Counted from the first letter of the stretch, positions 52,377 through 61,485 are shown. The stretch: 64,000 nt of DNA from Nocardia puris (GCF_003315035.1 NZ_QNRE01000002.1:124001-188000); one strand, 5' to 3'. Notes: generated by a model not told the origin, from the letters alone. Translations and numbers: made by a program.

Positions 52377-53246
52377 ATGGAGCAGCGCGGTTTTCGGAGT
52401 GGGTTCTGGTGGTCGGCGGTGGGTGCCGCGCTGGTCGCGGTCGCGGTCGGCGTATGGGTTGCCCGGCCGGGCGCGGCGGGTTGTGAGTCTGTGCCGCCGG
52501 AGGGCGAGCGGGTGGTAGCTACGAAGACCTTCCCGTTCGGCGGATCCGGTGTGGCGGCGCGGCCGACGCACGCCGGGCCGCAGGTGCCGGGTGAGGCCAG
52601 GTATTACGCGTCGTCGCAGGCTGTGGCGTGTTCGTTCGGTGATCTGCCGCCCGACGGCCTGTACGTCGGGCTGTCGGGAACCGAGTACGGGCAGGCCGAT
52701 CTGTGCGGCGCGTACCTGGATGTGCACGGGCCGCGCGGCGAGGTGCGGGTGCTGGTGGCGGACCGCTGCCCGGGATGTGCTCCGGGACAGGTGGATCTGA
52801 GCGCCGCCGCCTTCGACCGCATCGCCGATCGCGCGCAGGGCGTCGCGACGGTCGGCTACAACCTGGTGCGCGACCCCGAGCCCGCGCCGCGGCTGAGCGT
52901 GGTGGTGAAGCCGGACTCGTCGCCCGCGTGGTTCGCGGTGCTCGTGACCGGGGCGGGAAATCCGCTGCGGCAGGTGGCGTTACGCGGCTCCGACGGCCAC
53001 TGGCGCGAACTGTACCGGGGCATGGACAACTACTGGACCGTCTCCGGTGCCGGGGCGGGGCCGTTCGCCCTGCGCATCACCGACGCGTTCGGGCGGGAAG
53101 TGGAGATCGAGGGTGTATCGCCGGATTCGGGGGTGGTTCCGGTCGACGCGTCGCTGTACGGCTCGCCGGTCGCCGTACCGGACCCGGCCCCGCCCGCGAC
53201 CGCCGCGCCGCCGGTGGACGTGGACGCCGTGCGCTATGAGCCGTGA
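52377..53246 (+). CDS. Secreted expansin-like protein (double-psi barrel plus CBM63-like domain)
   Basis: A 289-residue protein with an N-terminal membrane/signal segment (WWSAVGAALVAVAVGVWVA). The double-psi beta-barrel follows: GEARYYASSQAVACSFGDLP, CGAYLDVHGPRGEVRVLVAD and RCPGCAPGQVDLSAAAF, with the aspartate-lined groove of expansins. The second half (VVVKPDSSPAWFAVLVTGAG, REVEIEGV) resembles the cellulose-binding CBM63 of EXLX1. Expansins loosen cell-wall polysaccharides without hydrolysis. A Pro/Ala tail ends it. The start is uncertain: ATG 52377 lacks a good ribosome site and GTG 52362 is an alternative. Confidence 0.8.
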   Translation: MEQRGFRSGFWWSAVGAALVAVAVGVWVARPGAAGCESVPPEGERVVATKTFPFGGSGVAARPTHAGPQVPGEARYYASSQAVACSFGDLPPDGLYVGLSGTEYGQADLCGAYLDVHGPRGEVRVLVADRCPGCAPGQVDLSAAAFDRIADRAQGVATVGYNLVRDPEPAPRLSVVVKPDSSPAWFAVLVTGAGNPLRQVALRGSDGHWRELYRGMDNYWTVSGAGAGPFALRITDAFGREVEIEGVSPDSGVVPVDASLYGSPVAVPDPAPPATAAPPVDVDAVRYEP

Positions 53247-53671
53247 TCGACACCGGACCTTCCTCCGCGCGCTGCGCGCGCCCTGCACCTGCCTGCGCCC
53301 GGCGACAGCATTCGCGCCAGGGGCACCCTCGTGTCCTTGCCGCAGGCATTTGCCGGAAGGATGCTGAGAGTGGCTGCGGCCACGCCGAATTCGTCGTCAC
53401 CGGGTGGATAACCGAGGTGTGGACGGGGTACTCACCGGATGAGGTTGCCGCCGCGCGGGACTCGTCTCGCGCGGCGTCGCCGCACGGCCGGGCGCAGCCG
53501 CCTGTTCGCGCGAATCGGCCACGCGCACAACGATTGTGCACTGAACCGGTGTCGGTTGGATCGCATCGCTCGACGCGATACCCCGCCGTTCGTACCCTCG
53601 CGGATACCGAGTAATTGTCAGTGACAATCGTCACTCGGTGAGTCTCACAACGGCGTGAGTGGGTGGTCGAC
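53247..53671. other. Gene-free leader of the cutinase gene
   Basis: No convincing gene is visible. Near its right end ATTGTCA and TGACAAT (53614-53628) form a perfect palindrome with a one-base centre, 43 bases ahead of the cutinase ATG, a possible operator or promoter element. The rest carries only short, motif-free frames. Confidence 0.5.
53614..53628. promoter_or_regulatory. Palindrome upstream of the cutinase gene
   Basis: ATTGTCAGTGACAAT has perfect 7-base arms around a single G. It is followed at once by CGTCACTCGGTGA, another imperfect dyad. The place, just over 40 bases ahead of the start codon, fits an operator. Confidence 0.45.
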
Positions 53672-54334
53672 ATGGCGAATCGGAAGGGAACTCTGCACGG
53701 AAACCGGCGACTGGCACGGGTATTCGCGGTGCTCTTGCTGGTGGTCGGGATCGGGGCGGCGACAGGGCTGGGTACCAGGGCGTCCGCGGACGCCTGCGCT
53801 CCCGTCGATGTGGTCGTGGCGCGCGGCACCGGGGAACCCGGGTGGCTGGGCGCCGTCGTCGGCGATCCACTGTTCGGCACCTTGCGGCAGGTGCTGCCCG
53901 CGGGTGCGTCGGCGTACGCGGTGCGCTACCCGGCCGACCTGCTGGCGCCGTCCTCGCTGAGCGACGGAACACGCGATATGACACGGCATCTCGTGGAGCA
54001 GTCCGCGCGCTGCCCGCATCAGCGCTTCCTCCTGGTGGGGTATTCGCAGGGTGCGGTCGTGACGCACGGCGTACTCGGTACGGGTTTCGTCACGACGGTG
54101 CCCGGTGTCCATCCGGCGCCACCTGCCTTGGCGCCGAGGATCGCGGCGGTGCTGTTGTTCGGTGATCCGCTGCGGCTCGCCGGGTGGGGCGTGCCGGGGC
54201 ACTACGCGGAACGCACCGGGAACTACTGTGCCGGAGGCGATCCCGTGTGCAGTAGCGGAATCGACACCGGGGCGCACACCCTGTACGGATGGGCGATCCG
54301 GCCCGCCGCGCACTTCGCGGTGAGCCGGATCTGA
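53672..54334 (+). CDS. Secreted cutinase family esterase
   Basis: A 220-residue secreted serine esterase. A signal peptide (RVFAVLLLVVGIGAATGLGT) precedes CAPVDVVVARGTGEPGWLG, the cutinase opening; FLLVGYSQGAVVTHGV holds the nucleophilic serine; CAGGDPVCSSGIDTGAHTLY supplies the acidic residue, cysteine pair and histidine region. Such enzymes attack cutin, triglycerides or polyesters outside the cell. ATG 53672 is taken; GTG 53663 is possible. It lies next to the expansin-like gene on the same strand and is followed by a strong hairpin. Confidence 0.92.
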   Translation: MANRKGTLHGNRRLARVFAVLLLVVGIGAATGLGTRASADACAPVDVVVARGTGEPGWLGAVVGDPLFGTLRQVLPAGASAYAVRYPADLLAPSSLSDGTRDMTRHLVEQSARCPHQRFLLVGYSQGAVVTHGVLGTGFVTTVPGVHPAPPALAPRIAAVLLFGDPLRLAGWGVPGHYAERTGNYCAGGDPVCSSGIDTGAHTLYGWAIRPAAHFAVSRI

Positions 54335-54350
54335 ACCCGTCGAAAGACGA

Positions 54351-54386
54351 ACGGTGGGGCCGGATTTCGCGATCCGGCCCCACCGT
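54351..54386. terminator. Strong hairpin terminator, cutinase / acyl reductase
   Basis: Perfect 15-base arms ACGGTGGGGCCGGAT and ATCCGGCCCCACCGT enclose a TTCGCG loop. The structure lies between the convergent cutinase and acyl reductase genes and can end both transcripts, although no T tract follows. Confidence 0.85.
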
Positions 54387-54403
54387 CTGTGCTCAGCAGG
54401 GGC

Positions 54404-56431
54404 TCACCACTGGAGACCCGGCACCACCCGGGCGACCCGCGCCGCAGGGTTGGGCAACGCCATCAGCGGCAGGATCACCGGCGCGAGGAGGGTGAGCGGG
54501 CCGCGCGACGGGCTGTCCGCGGACGCGCCCGGCGACACCTGCGCGGGAACCTTGGTGCCCTGGGCGGCGGTGGACTCCCCGAACATCCGGAACCCCTGGT
54601 GCAGGATGGTGCGCTTCACCGAGGGGAACAGCAACTCCACGGCCTGGGCGAATGTGCCGACCGGGGTGTCGATGCGGTCCGGGCGATCCTCCAGCGCGCG
54701 CACCACGATGGCGGCGGCCCGGTCGGGATCGGGCACCGGCAGCGACCGGTACAGGTCGGTGGGCGCGATCATCGGCGTGCGCACCAGCGGCATCCGCACC
54801 GAGGTGAACGTGATGCCCGCATCGCGATTCTCGACCGCCGCGATCTCGCTGAAATTGTCCAGCGCCGACTTGCTCGCCACGTACGCGGCGAACCGGGGGA
54901 CCTTGGTCTGCACCGCGATCGAGGAGATGTTCACGACGTGGCCGAAGCGCCGGGCCCGCATCGACGGCAGCAGGCCGAGGATGAGGCGGACCGCGCCGAA
55001 GTAGTTGACCGCCATGGTGCGCTCGAAATCGTGCATGCGGTCGGTGGAGTTCACCACCGCGCGGCGGATCGAGCGGCCCGCGTTGTTCACCAGGTAGTCG
55101 ACGTGGCCGTGCTCGTCGAGCACGGTGCGCACCAGCTCGTCGACGCCAGCCGGATCGGTGATGTCGCACGGATAGACATGCGCGACACCGCCTTCGGCGC
55201 GCACCGACTCCGCCGCGGCGGCCAGATCGTCGCGGCGGCGCGCCACCATCAGCACGATCGCGCCCCGCTTGGCGACGGCGTGCGCGGTGGCCAGGCCGAT
55301 CCCCGAGGACGCGCCGGTGATCAGGACCGTGCGGCCGGCGAGCTGATCGCCGGTCGCGACGGGCCGGTCGCGGTCGGGGTTCATGTTCTCGCGCCAGAAG
55401 GTCCACAGCCGTTCGGCGTAGGACTCGAAGGGCGGCACCGTGATGCCGCTCGGGCGCAGCTGCGCCTGGGTGAAATCGGAGACGAACTCGGAGGCGAACG
55501 AGGTGTGCGGCGCGACCTCCGCCGGAATCCCCACCTGCCCCAACAGGAAATCGCGGACCGCGGGCACGCCGGGCAGCTGCGCGAGCCCCTCGAGGACGCG
55601 GCCGCTGCCGGGCACCGGGCCGATCCCGGTGGGTCCGCCGGCCGCGGCGGCCAGCGCGCCGTAGACGGCGTCGAAGGGCTGCGGCTCCGGATTCACCAGG
55701 TGGAAGGTGCGTCCGTCGAGGCCGGGCCTGCGCACCAGCTCCACCATGGCGTCGGCGACGAAGTCGACCGGCACGATATTGGTGGCGCCCAGGTCGGGCA
55801 GCGGCACCGGCAGTTCCGCGGGCAGGCTCGCCAGTTTCGCGATGGCGGGGAAGAAGTAGTACGGGCCGTCCACCTTGTCCATTTCGCCGGTGCGCGAGTC
55901 ACCGACCACGATCGCGGGCCGGTACACCCGCCAGCGCAGGTCACGCGACTCGCGGACCAGCTTCTCGGCGGTGAACTTGGTGCGATGGTAGGGCGAGGTG
56001 AGGTTCTGGCCGAGGTCGAAATCCTCCTCGAAGAACTTGCCCTTGTGGTCGCCCGCGACGGCGACCGAGGAGACGTGGTGCAGCACCGCGCCCAGCTCGC
56101 GCGCCAGGGCGATCACCGACTTGGTGCCGGTGACGTTGGCGGCGTGCGAGGTGTGCTCGTCGGCGGTCATGTCGTAGACCGCGCCCAGGTGCACGATGTG
56201 GTCGGCCTGCGGCGCCTCGCGGCGCAGGCCGAGGTGCTCGGCCGTGAGGTCGCCGGGCAGCGCGAACGCGCGCTCGCCGCCGTGCCAGTTCTCGGCCAGC
56301 TCGGCGAACTTCGCCGCCGACGCGGGGCGGACCAGCACGTGGACGATGGCGTCGGGGTCGGCGTCGAGCAGGCCCTGCACCACCCGCCGCCCGAGAAATC
56401 CGGTTCCGCCCGTCACGATGTAGGAGACCAT
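54404..56431 (-). CDS. Two-domain fatty acyl-CoA/ACP reductase, AcrA1-like
   Basis: A 675-residue protein. The N-terminal half is an extended SDR of the male-sterility/thioester-reductase type: YIVTGGTGFLGRRVVQGLLD, VHLGAVYDMTA, SPYHRTKFTAEKLV with the YxxxK-like pair. The C-terminal half is a classical SDR: LITGASSGIGLATAHAVAKR, NNAGRS, ISSIAV and YVASK, ending in hydrophobic residues. This is the layout of mycobacterial AcrA1 (Rv3391) and wax-ester-forming acyl reductases, which reduce acyl-CoA to aldehyde and alcohol. GGAGGAAA precedes ATG 56431. It is convergent with the cutinase gene. Confidence 0.9.
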   Translation of the reverse strand: MVSYIVTGGTGFLGRRVVQGLLDADPDAIVHVLVRPASAAKFAELAENWHGGERAFALPGDLTAEHLGLRREAPQADHIVHLGAVYDMTADEHTSHAANVTGTKSVIALARELGAVLHHVSSVAVAGDHKGKFFEEDFDLGQNLTSPYHRTKFTAEKLVRESRDLRWRVYRPAIVVGDSRTGEMDKVDGPYYFFPAIAKLASLPAELPVPLPDLGATNIVPVDFVADAMVELVRRPGLDGRTFHLVNPEPQPFDAVYGALAAAAGGPTGIGPVPGSGRVLEGLAQLPGVPAVRDFLLGQVGIPAEVAPHTSFASEFVSDFTQAQLRPSGITVPPFESYAERLWTFWRENMNPDRDRPVATGDQLAGRTVLITGASSGIGLATAHAVAKRGAIVLMVARRRDDLAAAAESVRAEGGVAHVYPCDITDPAGVDELVRTVLDEHGHVDYLVNNAGRSIRRAVVNSTDRMHDFERTMAVNYFGAVRLILGLLPSMRARRFGHVVNISSIAVQTKVPRFAAYVASKSALDNFSEIAAVENRDAGITFTSVRMPLVRTPMIAPTDLYRSLPVPDPDRAAAIVVRALEDRPDRIDTPVGTFAQAVELLFPSVKRTILHQGFRMFGESTAAQGTKVPAQVSPGASADSPSRGPLTLLAPVILPLMALPNPAARVARVVPGLQW

Positions 56432-57400
56432 CGTTTCCTCCTGCTGTTCACTCGAACCTGTTGTCGCACAATGTGATCCGGCATGCGGCGGTGAATGCGG
56501 GCATCGACGATTCGGCCCCCCAGAACTGCGGCCGGGCCGAAAGTAGGAACACCTTCGTCCTGACTGATAGGGAACAGTAATGGGTGCGGCGTCGCCGGGG
56601 CAAGCGGGGGCGGCTCCGCGACGGTGTGGGAATCCTCACCCATCGCACCAGGTCAAACGGTATGTGTGACAAGCTTTTCCAGTTACTTCGAGTGCGGGTA
56701 CCGGGCGTCGCTAATCTTCAGCTATCACTGTGACTGTTCAGGGCGCCCCTCGTGGTTCGCGTATCGGTGCTCCCGGCGTCGCGGTCTGTGGGGCGTGCGG
56801 CCAGTCGTCCGTCGCGACCCGGTACCGCCCGCCGCCGAGGTCGGCATCCTCGGGGGACCGCCGTCGCGCCGGGCGCTTGTGGGTGGGGAATGATCCGGTC
56901 GCGCGGACGGCGCGATGAATCCGTGGATGCGAACCTCTCGGCGCGCCGAACTCAATTCTCCCAATACGCATCGGAATACGCGGGAACCGTGAACAGTGCC
57001 GGCCGATCAATGCGGAAATCCGCACGGGGAGGCATTTCTCACACCGGCGCGCAGGCGGTGGGTGAATCGGCTGAAAAGGACCGAGTTCGCGTCTCGCTAC
57101 CGGTGACACGCCGTGTGCGGCATGCCGGTCGGACACCTGGTGGCAATCGTCCGTCGAGGGTTCTTCGTGAGATTCCCGTGGCGGGGTTCGAGATATCCGC
57201 GGTGAATTCCCCGTGCGCGAGTCTTCAGCTAATTGTCGGAATACCTTGCGCGCCTTGCGATCCGATTCCCGAAACGCAATTTGTTCTGTAACAATCGTCT
57301 GTTGGCCGTCGACAGAGCGAGCATCCCGCCGGCGGTCCGGTGCGGGGCGGCGGGCCCGATCGACGGGGATCGGGGCGACGAATCACTCCCAGGGGGAGGT
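56432..57400. other. Long gene-free divergent region, partly AT-richer
   Basis: Nearly 1 kb separates the acyl reductase and the sugar transferase starts. From about 56920 to 57290 the sequence is noticeably less GC-rich than its surroundings. It holds a TGCGGA/TCCGCA palindrome (57011-57024) and two copies of TCTTCAGCTA (near 56716 and 57221). Small frames exist but none with a recognisable motif. It should contain both promoters and perhaps an untranslated leader or a small RNA. Confidence 0.5.
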
Positions 57401-58888
57401 ATGAGTTCCATGACCTACGAGATCGGTGGCGACGGCCTCGCGGCGCCGCGCTCCGCGCGAGAACGCTGGCAGGCCACCTACATTCGCAGGCTGGTGGTGA
57501 CCGACTCGGTCGTGGTCGCGGCGGCGGTGGGGCTGGCGCAGCTGATCCGCTTCGGCGGACCCGTCGCGCCGCCGCTGGCGTGGAATCTGCCCTACGACGT
57601 GGGGTACACGGCGGTGTCGCTGTCGCTGGCCCTCACCTGGGCGGGATTCCTCGCCGTCTGTCACACCCGCTCGCCCCAGGTGGTGGGTAGCGGCACCGAG
57701 GAGTACCGGCGGCTGGTCGCGGCCACGCTGCGCCTGTTCGGCGCGCTGGCGATCGTGTCGCTGCTGTTCCGGATCGATGTGGCGCGTGGGTATCTGGCCA
57801 TCGCGTTCCCGCTCGGCCTGCTCGGGTTGATGCTGAGCAGGCTGGGCTGGCGCGTGCACGCCAGGAGTCGCAGGCGCGGGTACGCCGAATACCTCACCTC
57901 GGTGCTGGTGGTCGGCGTCCCCGAGGCGGCGCGGGCCATGGCGGACGCGTTCTCCCAGGACCCGGATTCCGGGTATCGCGTGGTGGGTGTGTGCGTTCCG
58001 CGCGGTGCGCACGGCGGTTTCGAGGCGTCGGGGCGGATGGTCTCGGTGGTGGGTGACGATCGCACGGTTCTGGACGCGGTGCGCCGCAGCGGCGCCGACA
58101 CCGTCGCGGTGACGGCCACCGAACATCTCGGCCCGGCCGAATTGCGCCGCATGGCTTGGGAATTGGACCCGCTCGGGGTGGAACTCATCGTCGCGCCCGG
58201 CGTGGTCGACGTGGCGGGCACCCGTCTGACCAATCGGCTGGTGGCGGGAATGCCCATGCAGCACATCGCCAAACCCCAGTACGACCGCGCCAAGTCGACC
58301 GGCAAGGCGGTGTTCGACCTGTGCTTCGCGGGGATCGTGCTGCTCGCCATCGCGCCCGTCCTCGTCGCGATCGCCGTGGCGGTGAAACTCACCAGCCCCG
58401 GGCCGGTCTTCTACCTCTCCGAGCGGATCGGGCGCGGCGGGCTGCCGTTCCGGATGATCAAGTTCCGCAGTATGTACGCCGACGCCGATCGCGAGGTGGC
58501 GGCGCTGATCGAGGCGGACGGCGGGAATCCGGTGTTCTTCAAACTGAAGGACGATCCGCGGGTGACGCCGGTCGGGCGCGTGATCCGCAAATTCAGCCTG
58601 GACGAGCTGCCGCAGTTCCTCAACGTGCTGCGCGGGGAGATGAGCGTGGTCGGCCCGCGCCCGCAGGTGCGGCGCGAGGTGGACTGCTACGACGGCGAGA
58701 CGCGCAGGCGGTTGCTGGTGAAACCGGGCGTCACGGGACTGTGGCAGGTCAGCGGCAGATCCGATCTGTCACCGGAGGATTCGGTGCGCCTGGACCTGTC
58801 CTACGTGGAGAACTGGTCCATGGTGCTGGATCTGCTGCTGATCGCCAAGACCCTCGGCGCGGTCGCCCGCGGCGAGGGCGCGTACTGA
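57401..58888 (+). CDS. Membrane polyprenyl-phosphate sugar-1-phosphate transferase
   Basis: A 495-residue WcaJ/WbaP-type transferase. Four to five N-terminal membrane helices, a CoA-binding-like Rossmann region (VLVVGVPEAARAMADAFSQD) and a fifth helix (AVFDLCFAGIVLLAIAPVLV) precede the catalytic domain, with PVFYLSERIGRGGLPFRMIK, the KFRSMYADAD motif, DELPQFLNVLRGEMSVVGPR and VKPGVTGLWQVSGRSDLS. It starts the assembly of an exopolysaccharide or capsule on a lipid carrier. ATG 57401 is only one base from GGAGG, so ATG 57410 is a serious alternative. No other glycosyltransferase gene lies beside it. Confidence 0.92.
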   Translation: MSSMTYEIGGDGLAAPRSARERWQATYIRRLVVTDSVVVAAAVGLAQLIRFGGPVAPPLAWNLPYDVGYTAVSLSLALTWAGFLAVCHTRSPQVVGSGTEEYRRLVAATLRLFGALAIVSLLFRIDVARGYLAIAFPLGLLGLMLSRLGWRVHARSRRRGYAEYLTSVLVVGVPEAARAMADAFSQDPDSGYRVVGVCVPRGAHGGFEASGRMVSVVGDDRTVLDAVRRSGADTVAVTATEHLGPAELRRMAWELDPLGVELIVAPGVVDVAGTRLTNRLVAGMPMQHIAKPQYDRAKSTGKAVFDLCFAGIVLLAIAPVLVAIAVAVKLTSPGPVFYLSERIGRGGLPFRMIKFRSMYADADREVAALIEADGGNPVFFKLKDDPRVTPVGRVIRKFSLDELPQFLNVLRGEMSVVGPRPQVRREVDCYDGETRRRLLVKPGVTGLWQVSGRSDLSPEDSVRLDLSYVENWSMVLDLLLIAKTLGAVARGEGAY

Positions 58889-58893
58889 CCGGC

Positions 58894-59556
58894 TCAGGAC
58901 GGGCGGCGGGCCGGGAACTCCGCCGCCAGCTCCGCGAAGAGCGCGGTGTTGTAGTCGAAGGCGCGCTGGCTCTCCTCCAGCACCCGCCTGCGCTCGAGCT
59001 CGTCGACGTTGAGATCGTCGAGCAGTGCCCGGTATTCGCGTTTGAACGCCGCCGGGTTGGCGATGCCGTCGAAGACGTAGAACCGCACGCCGTCGCCGCG
59101 GCGCGGCAGATCCCACAGCTTCTCCGCGGTGCCGCGGATGACCTGGCCGCCCGACAGGTCGCCGAGGTAGCGGGTGTAGTGGTGCGCCACGTAGCCCGCG
59201 GGCCAGTCGCGGGCGCACTCCTCGATGCGCTCGGCGTAGGTGCGGGTGGCCGGCAGCGGCGTGACCTCCGCGCGCCAGTTCGTGCCGAGCAGCGCCGCGA
59301 GATCACGTTCCAGTTCGGCGGTCCTGGCCAGCTCGGGCTTGATGAACGGACCCGCCACCGGATCGGCCGCCAGCTCCTCCCAGCGGGATTCCAGGGCGCG
59401 GTAGACGAACCACAACTGGCCGGTGTAGCGGTGGTAGGAATCGATCCCCAGCGCGCCGCCCAGCATGTCACCGATGAAGCTCGAGTTCTCGGCCTGCTCG
59501 TGCTGACGTGCGGTGGCGGACTGGATGCGCGCCGAGAACGGCACCGTCTCCGACAT
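58894..59556 (-). CDS. hmuO: Heme oxygenase (biliverdin-producing)
   Basis: A 220-residue heme oxygenase of the HmuO/HO-1 type, which opens heme to biliverdin, CO and iron. The proximal histidine is H19 in SATARQHEQAENSSF, and the distal helix GDLSGGQVIRG carries the hallmark glycines. TRYLGDLSGG and FYVFDGI are also conserved. It ends six bases from the sugar transferase stop (convergent). An IdeR/DtxR-like box 33 to 51 bases upstream indicates iron repression. Confidence 0.95.
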   Translation of the reverse strand: MSETVPFSARIQSATARQHEQAENSSFIGDMLGGALGIDSYHRYTGQLWFVYRALESRWEELAADPVAGPFIKPELARTAELERDLAALLGTNWRAEVTPLPATRTYAERIEECARDWPAGYVAHHYTRYLGDLSGGQVIRGTAEKLWDLPRRGDGVRFYVFDGIANPAAFKREYRALLDDLNVDELERRRVLEESQRAFDYNTALFAELAAEFPARRPS

Positions 59557-59588
59557 GGTTCTCCACCTCGTTCCTCTGCGGCGACCCG

Positions 59589-59607
59589 CGAAGTATGGCT
59601 ACCCTAA
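59589..59607. promoter_or_regulatory. IdeR/DtxR-like iron box upstream of hmuO
   Basis: Read on the gene's strand, TTAGGGTAGCCATACTT aligns to the iron-box consensus TTAGGTTAGGCTAACCTAA at most positions, strongest in the left half. It lies about 35-50 bases before the hmuO ATG. The assignment rests on the match plus the known iron control of heme oxygenases. Confidence 0.55.
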
Positions 59608-59789
59608 CCAACCGGTCCGACGATACCGTTTTCGATCTTCTCGCGCACCGGTGTTCCCACGACAGTCCCAGTGTGCCGGACGCCCGCGCTCGGTGGGTGG
59701 GTCCGGGGGCGTGCGCCGCCCGAGCGGTCGCGGGGGAGCGGCCCCCGCAACCCGCATCGCCGGTCCCGGCACAGGCCCGCCCGGCGTGC

Positions 59790-61334
59790 TCAGCGCATGG
59801 GTTTGGGACGGGAGGTCGGGGGTCCTGGGCGTCGGCGTCGGCGCACGATGATGGGGCGGCGCAGGGAGCCGAAGCGGCTGAGGATCTGGGGTTGGCGCAG
59901 CGTGCGGTCGCACCATTCGCCGAGGGTGACGCCCGCGGCCAGCGCGCAGCCGATGCCGAAGGCGCCGAGCAGTTGGTTCAGGCCGAGCAGCGGATCGTCG
60001 TCGAGCAACGAGTACAGCCCGCGGTAGACCGCGAGTCCGGGCAGCAGCGGCGTGATGCCCGCGACCGCGACGACCAGCGGCGGGGTGAGCGCGCGCCGCG
60101 CCATCAGACCGCCGGCCATGCCGATCGCGGTGGCCGCGACCCCCGAGGAGATGACCGGCCCGAAGCCCGCCTGCTGCACCAGGAAGTAGCAGATGGTGCC
60201 CGCCGCGCCGCCGAACGCCGCGGCGGCCAGCGCGCGCCGCTCCGCGTAGCAGGCGAGCGCGAACGCCACGGCCGCCACCGCGCCCGCCGCGATCTTGACG
60301 GGCAGATCGGTGATGTCGCGGCCGGAGGTCATCTCGATCGAGGGCACCGGCAGTCCCGCCACCTGCGCCAAGCGCAGCGCCAGCGCGATACCCGCGACGA
60401 TACCGCCCGTCATCATCACCACCTCGAGCATGCGGGCGGTCGCCGTGATGGGTGCGCCGGTGATCGCGTCCTGCACCGATCCGACCAGTTGCAGACCGCT
60501 GAGCAGCACCGTGATGCCCGCGGCGACGATCAGGGTGGAGTCCACCTCGAGTTGCAGCGGTTCGGCGAGCGCGGTGAGCACGATGGCGGGGGTGACCGCG
60601 ATCAGGCCGCCCATCATGTGCTGGAAGAAGAACGGCAGGCCGAAGCGGTTCAGCAGCCGGTTCACCCGATCGATGGCGGCGGTGGTGGCGAAGCTGACCG
60701 CGGCGACGAGCGCGCCGCCGCCGAGCAGCACCGCGATGGCGGCGGCGAGCAGCGACCAGCCGAACGTCGCCGACCACCTCGGGTAGGGGTGGGGCGCGGT
60801 GACGATGGCGTCCAGGGCCGCGCGGGCTTCGTCGGGCGGCACCACCTGGGTGCGGATGCGGCGGGTCAGCCGGTCGACGGCGGCCAGGCGGGTGAAGTCC
60901 AGCGAGCGGTAGTGCACGACCCGCATGGTGCTGGCCGGGGGGAGCTGGGGGCCGCGGTCGGCCCAGATGCGGATGGAGTCGTAGGTGACGTCGACGTCGC
61001 AGCGGGCCAGTCCGTAGGTGGCGGCGATGAAGCGGACCTGGGTGGCGGTGTCCACCACGCCGGTGCCCGAGGCGAGCACCACCTCGCCGACGCGGATGGC
61101 GAGGCCGAGCACTTCGGCCACCGCGGCGTCGTCGGTGAGATCGATCGGTTGCAGCGGCGCGGGCGCGGCGACGATGGTGTCGGCCGTGGCTTGGCGGTCG
61201 GCGACGAGCAGGCTGATGGCCTGCGTGACCACCGGCAGTTTCACTGCCTTCGGTGGCCACCGCCGGTGCCGCCGGCCGATGGGATCGGCTCGCGGATCGA
61301 CATTGTCTCCTCCCGGTAGCGCGTCCACATCCAT
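59790..61334 (-). CDS. thrE: Threonine/serine exporter, ThrE family
   Basis: A 514-residue inner-membrane protein. The cytoplasmic N-terminal part (AVAEVLGLAIRVGEVVLASG, RCDVDVTYDSIRIWADRG, MRVVHYRSLDFTRLAAVDRL) is the ThrE hydrolase-like domain, and about ten hydrophobic helices follow (LLAAAIAVLLGGGALVAAVS, IVLTALAEPLQLEVDSTLIV and so on). ThrE of corynebacteria exports threonine and serine with the proton gradient. It ends with a basic Pro/Arg-rich tail. ATG 61334 is divergent from the LLM oxidoreductase gene, with a KstR-type box between. Confidence 0.93.
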   Translation of the reverse strand: MDVDALPGGDNVDPRADPIGRRHRRWPPKAVKLPVVTQAISLLVADRQATADTIVAAPAPLQPIDLTDDAAVAEVLGLAIRVGEVVLASGTGVVDTATQVRFIAATYGLARCDVDVTYDSIRIWADRGPQLPPASTMRVVHYRSLDFTRLAAVDRLTRRIRTQVVPPDEARAALDAIVTAPHPYPRWSATFGWSLLAAAIAVLLGGGALVAAVSFATTAAIDRVNRLLNRFGLPFFFQHMMGGLIAVTPAIVLTALAEPLQLEVDSTLIVAAGITVLLSGLQLVGSVQDAITGAPITATARMLEVVMMTGGIVAGIALALRLAQVAGLPVPSIEMTSGRDITDLPVKIAAGAVAAVAFALACYAERRALAAAAFGGAAGTICYFLVQQAGFGPVISSGVAATAIGMAGGLMARRALTPPLVVAVAGITPLLPGLAVYRGLYSLLDDDPLLGLNQLLGAFGIGCALAAGVTLGEWCDRTLRQPQILSRFGSLRRPIIVRRRRRPGPPTSRPKPMR

Positions 61335-61446
61335 GCCCGCGAACGTAGTCGCCCGGGGTGGGGTCCGGCATCGTGCCCTGGCACACGCCGCGCGCCCGCC
61401 GCGTATCGATCGAGGCCGAACCCTTGGACACGGCCGTCGAGGATGG

Positions 61447-61460
61447 TAGAACTTGTTCTA
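61447..61460. promoter_or_regulatory. KstR-type operator (perfect match) upstream of an LLM oxidoreductase
   Basis: TAGAACTTGTTCTA has 6-base arms around a 2-base centre and fits all eight fixed positions of TnnAACnnGTTnnA. It lies 25 bases ahead of the preferred GTG start at 61486 and 113 bases from the thrE start. Confidence 0.65.
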
Positions 61461-61485
61461 GTTTCCGGCGATGGGAGTGCGGACG

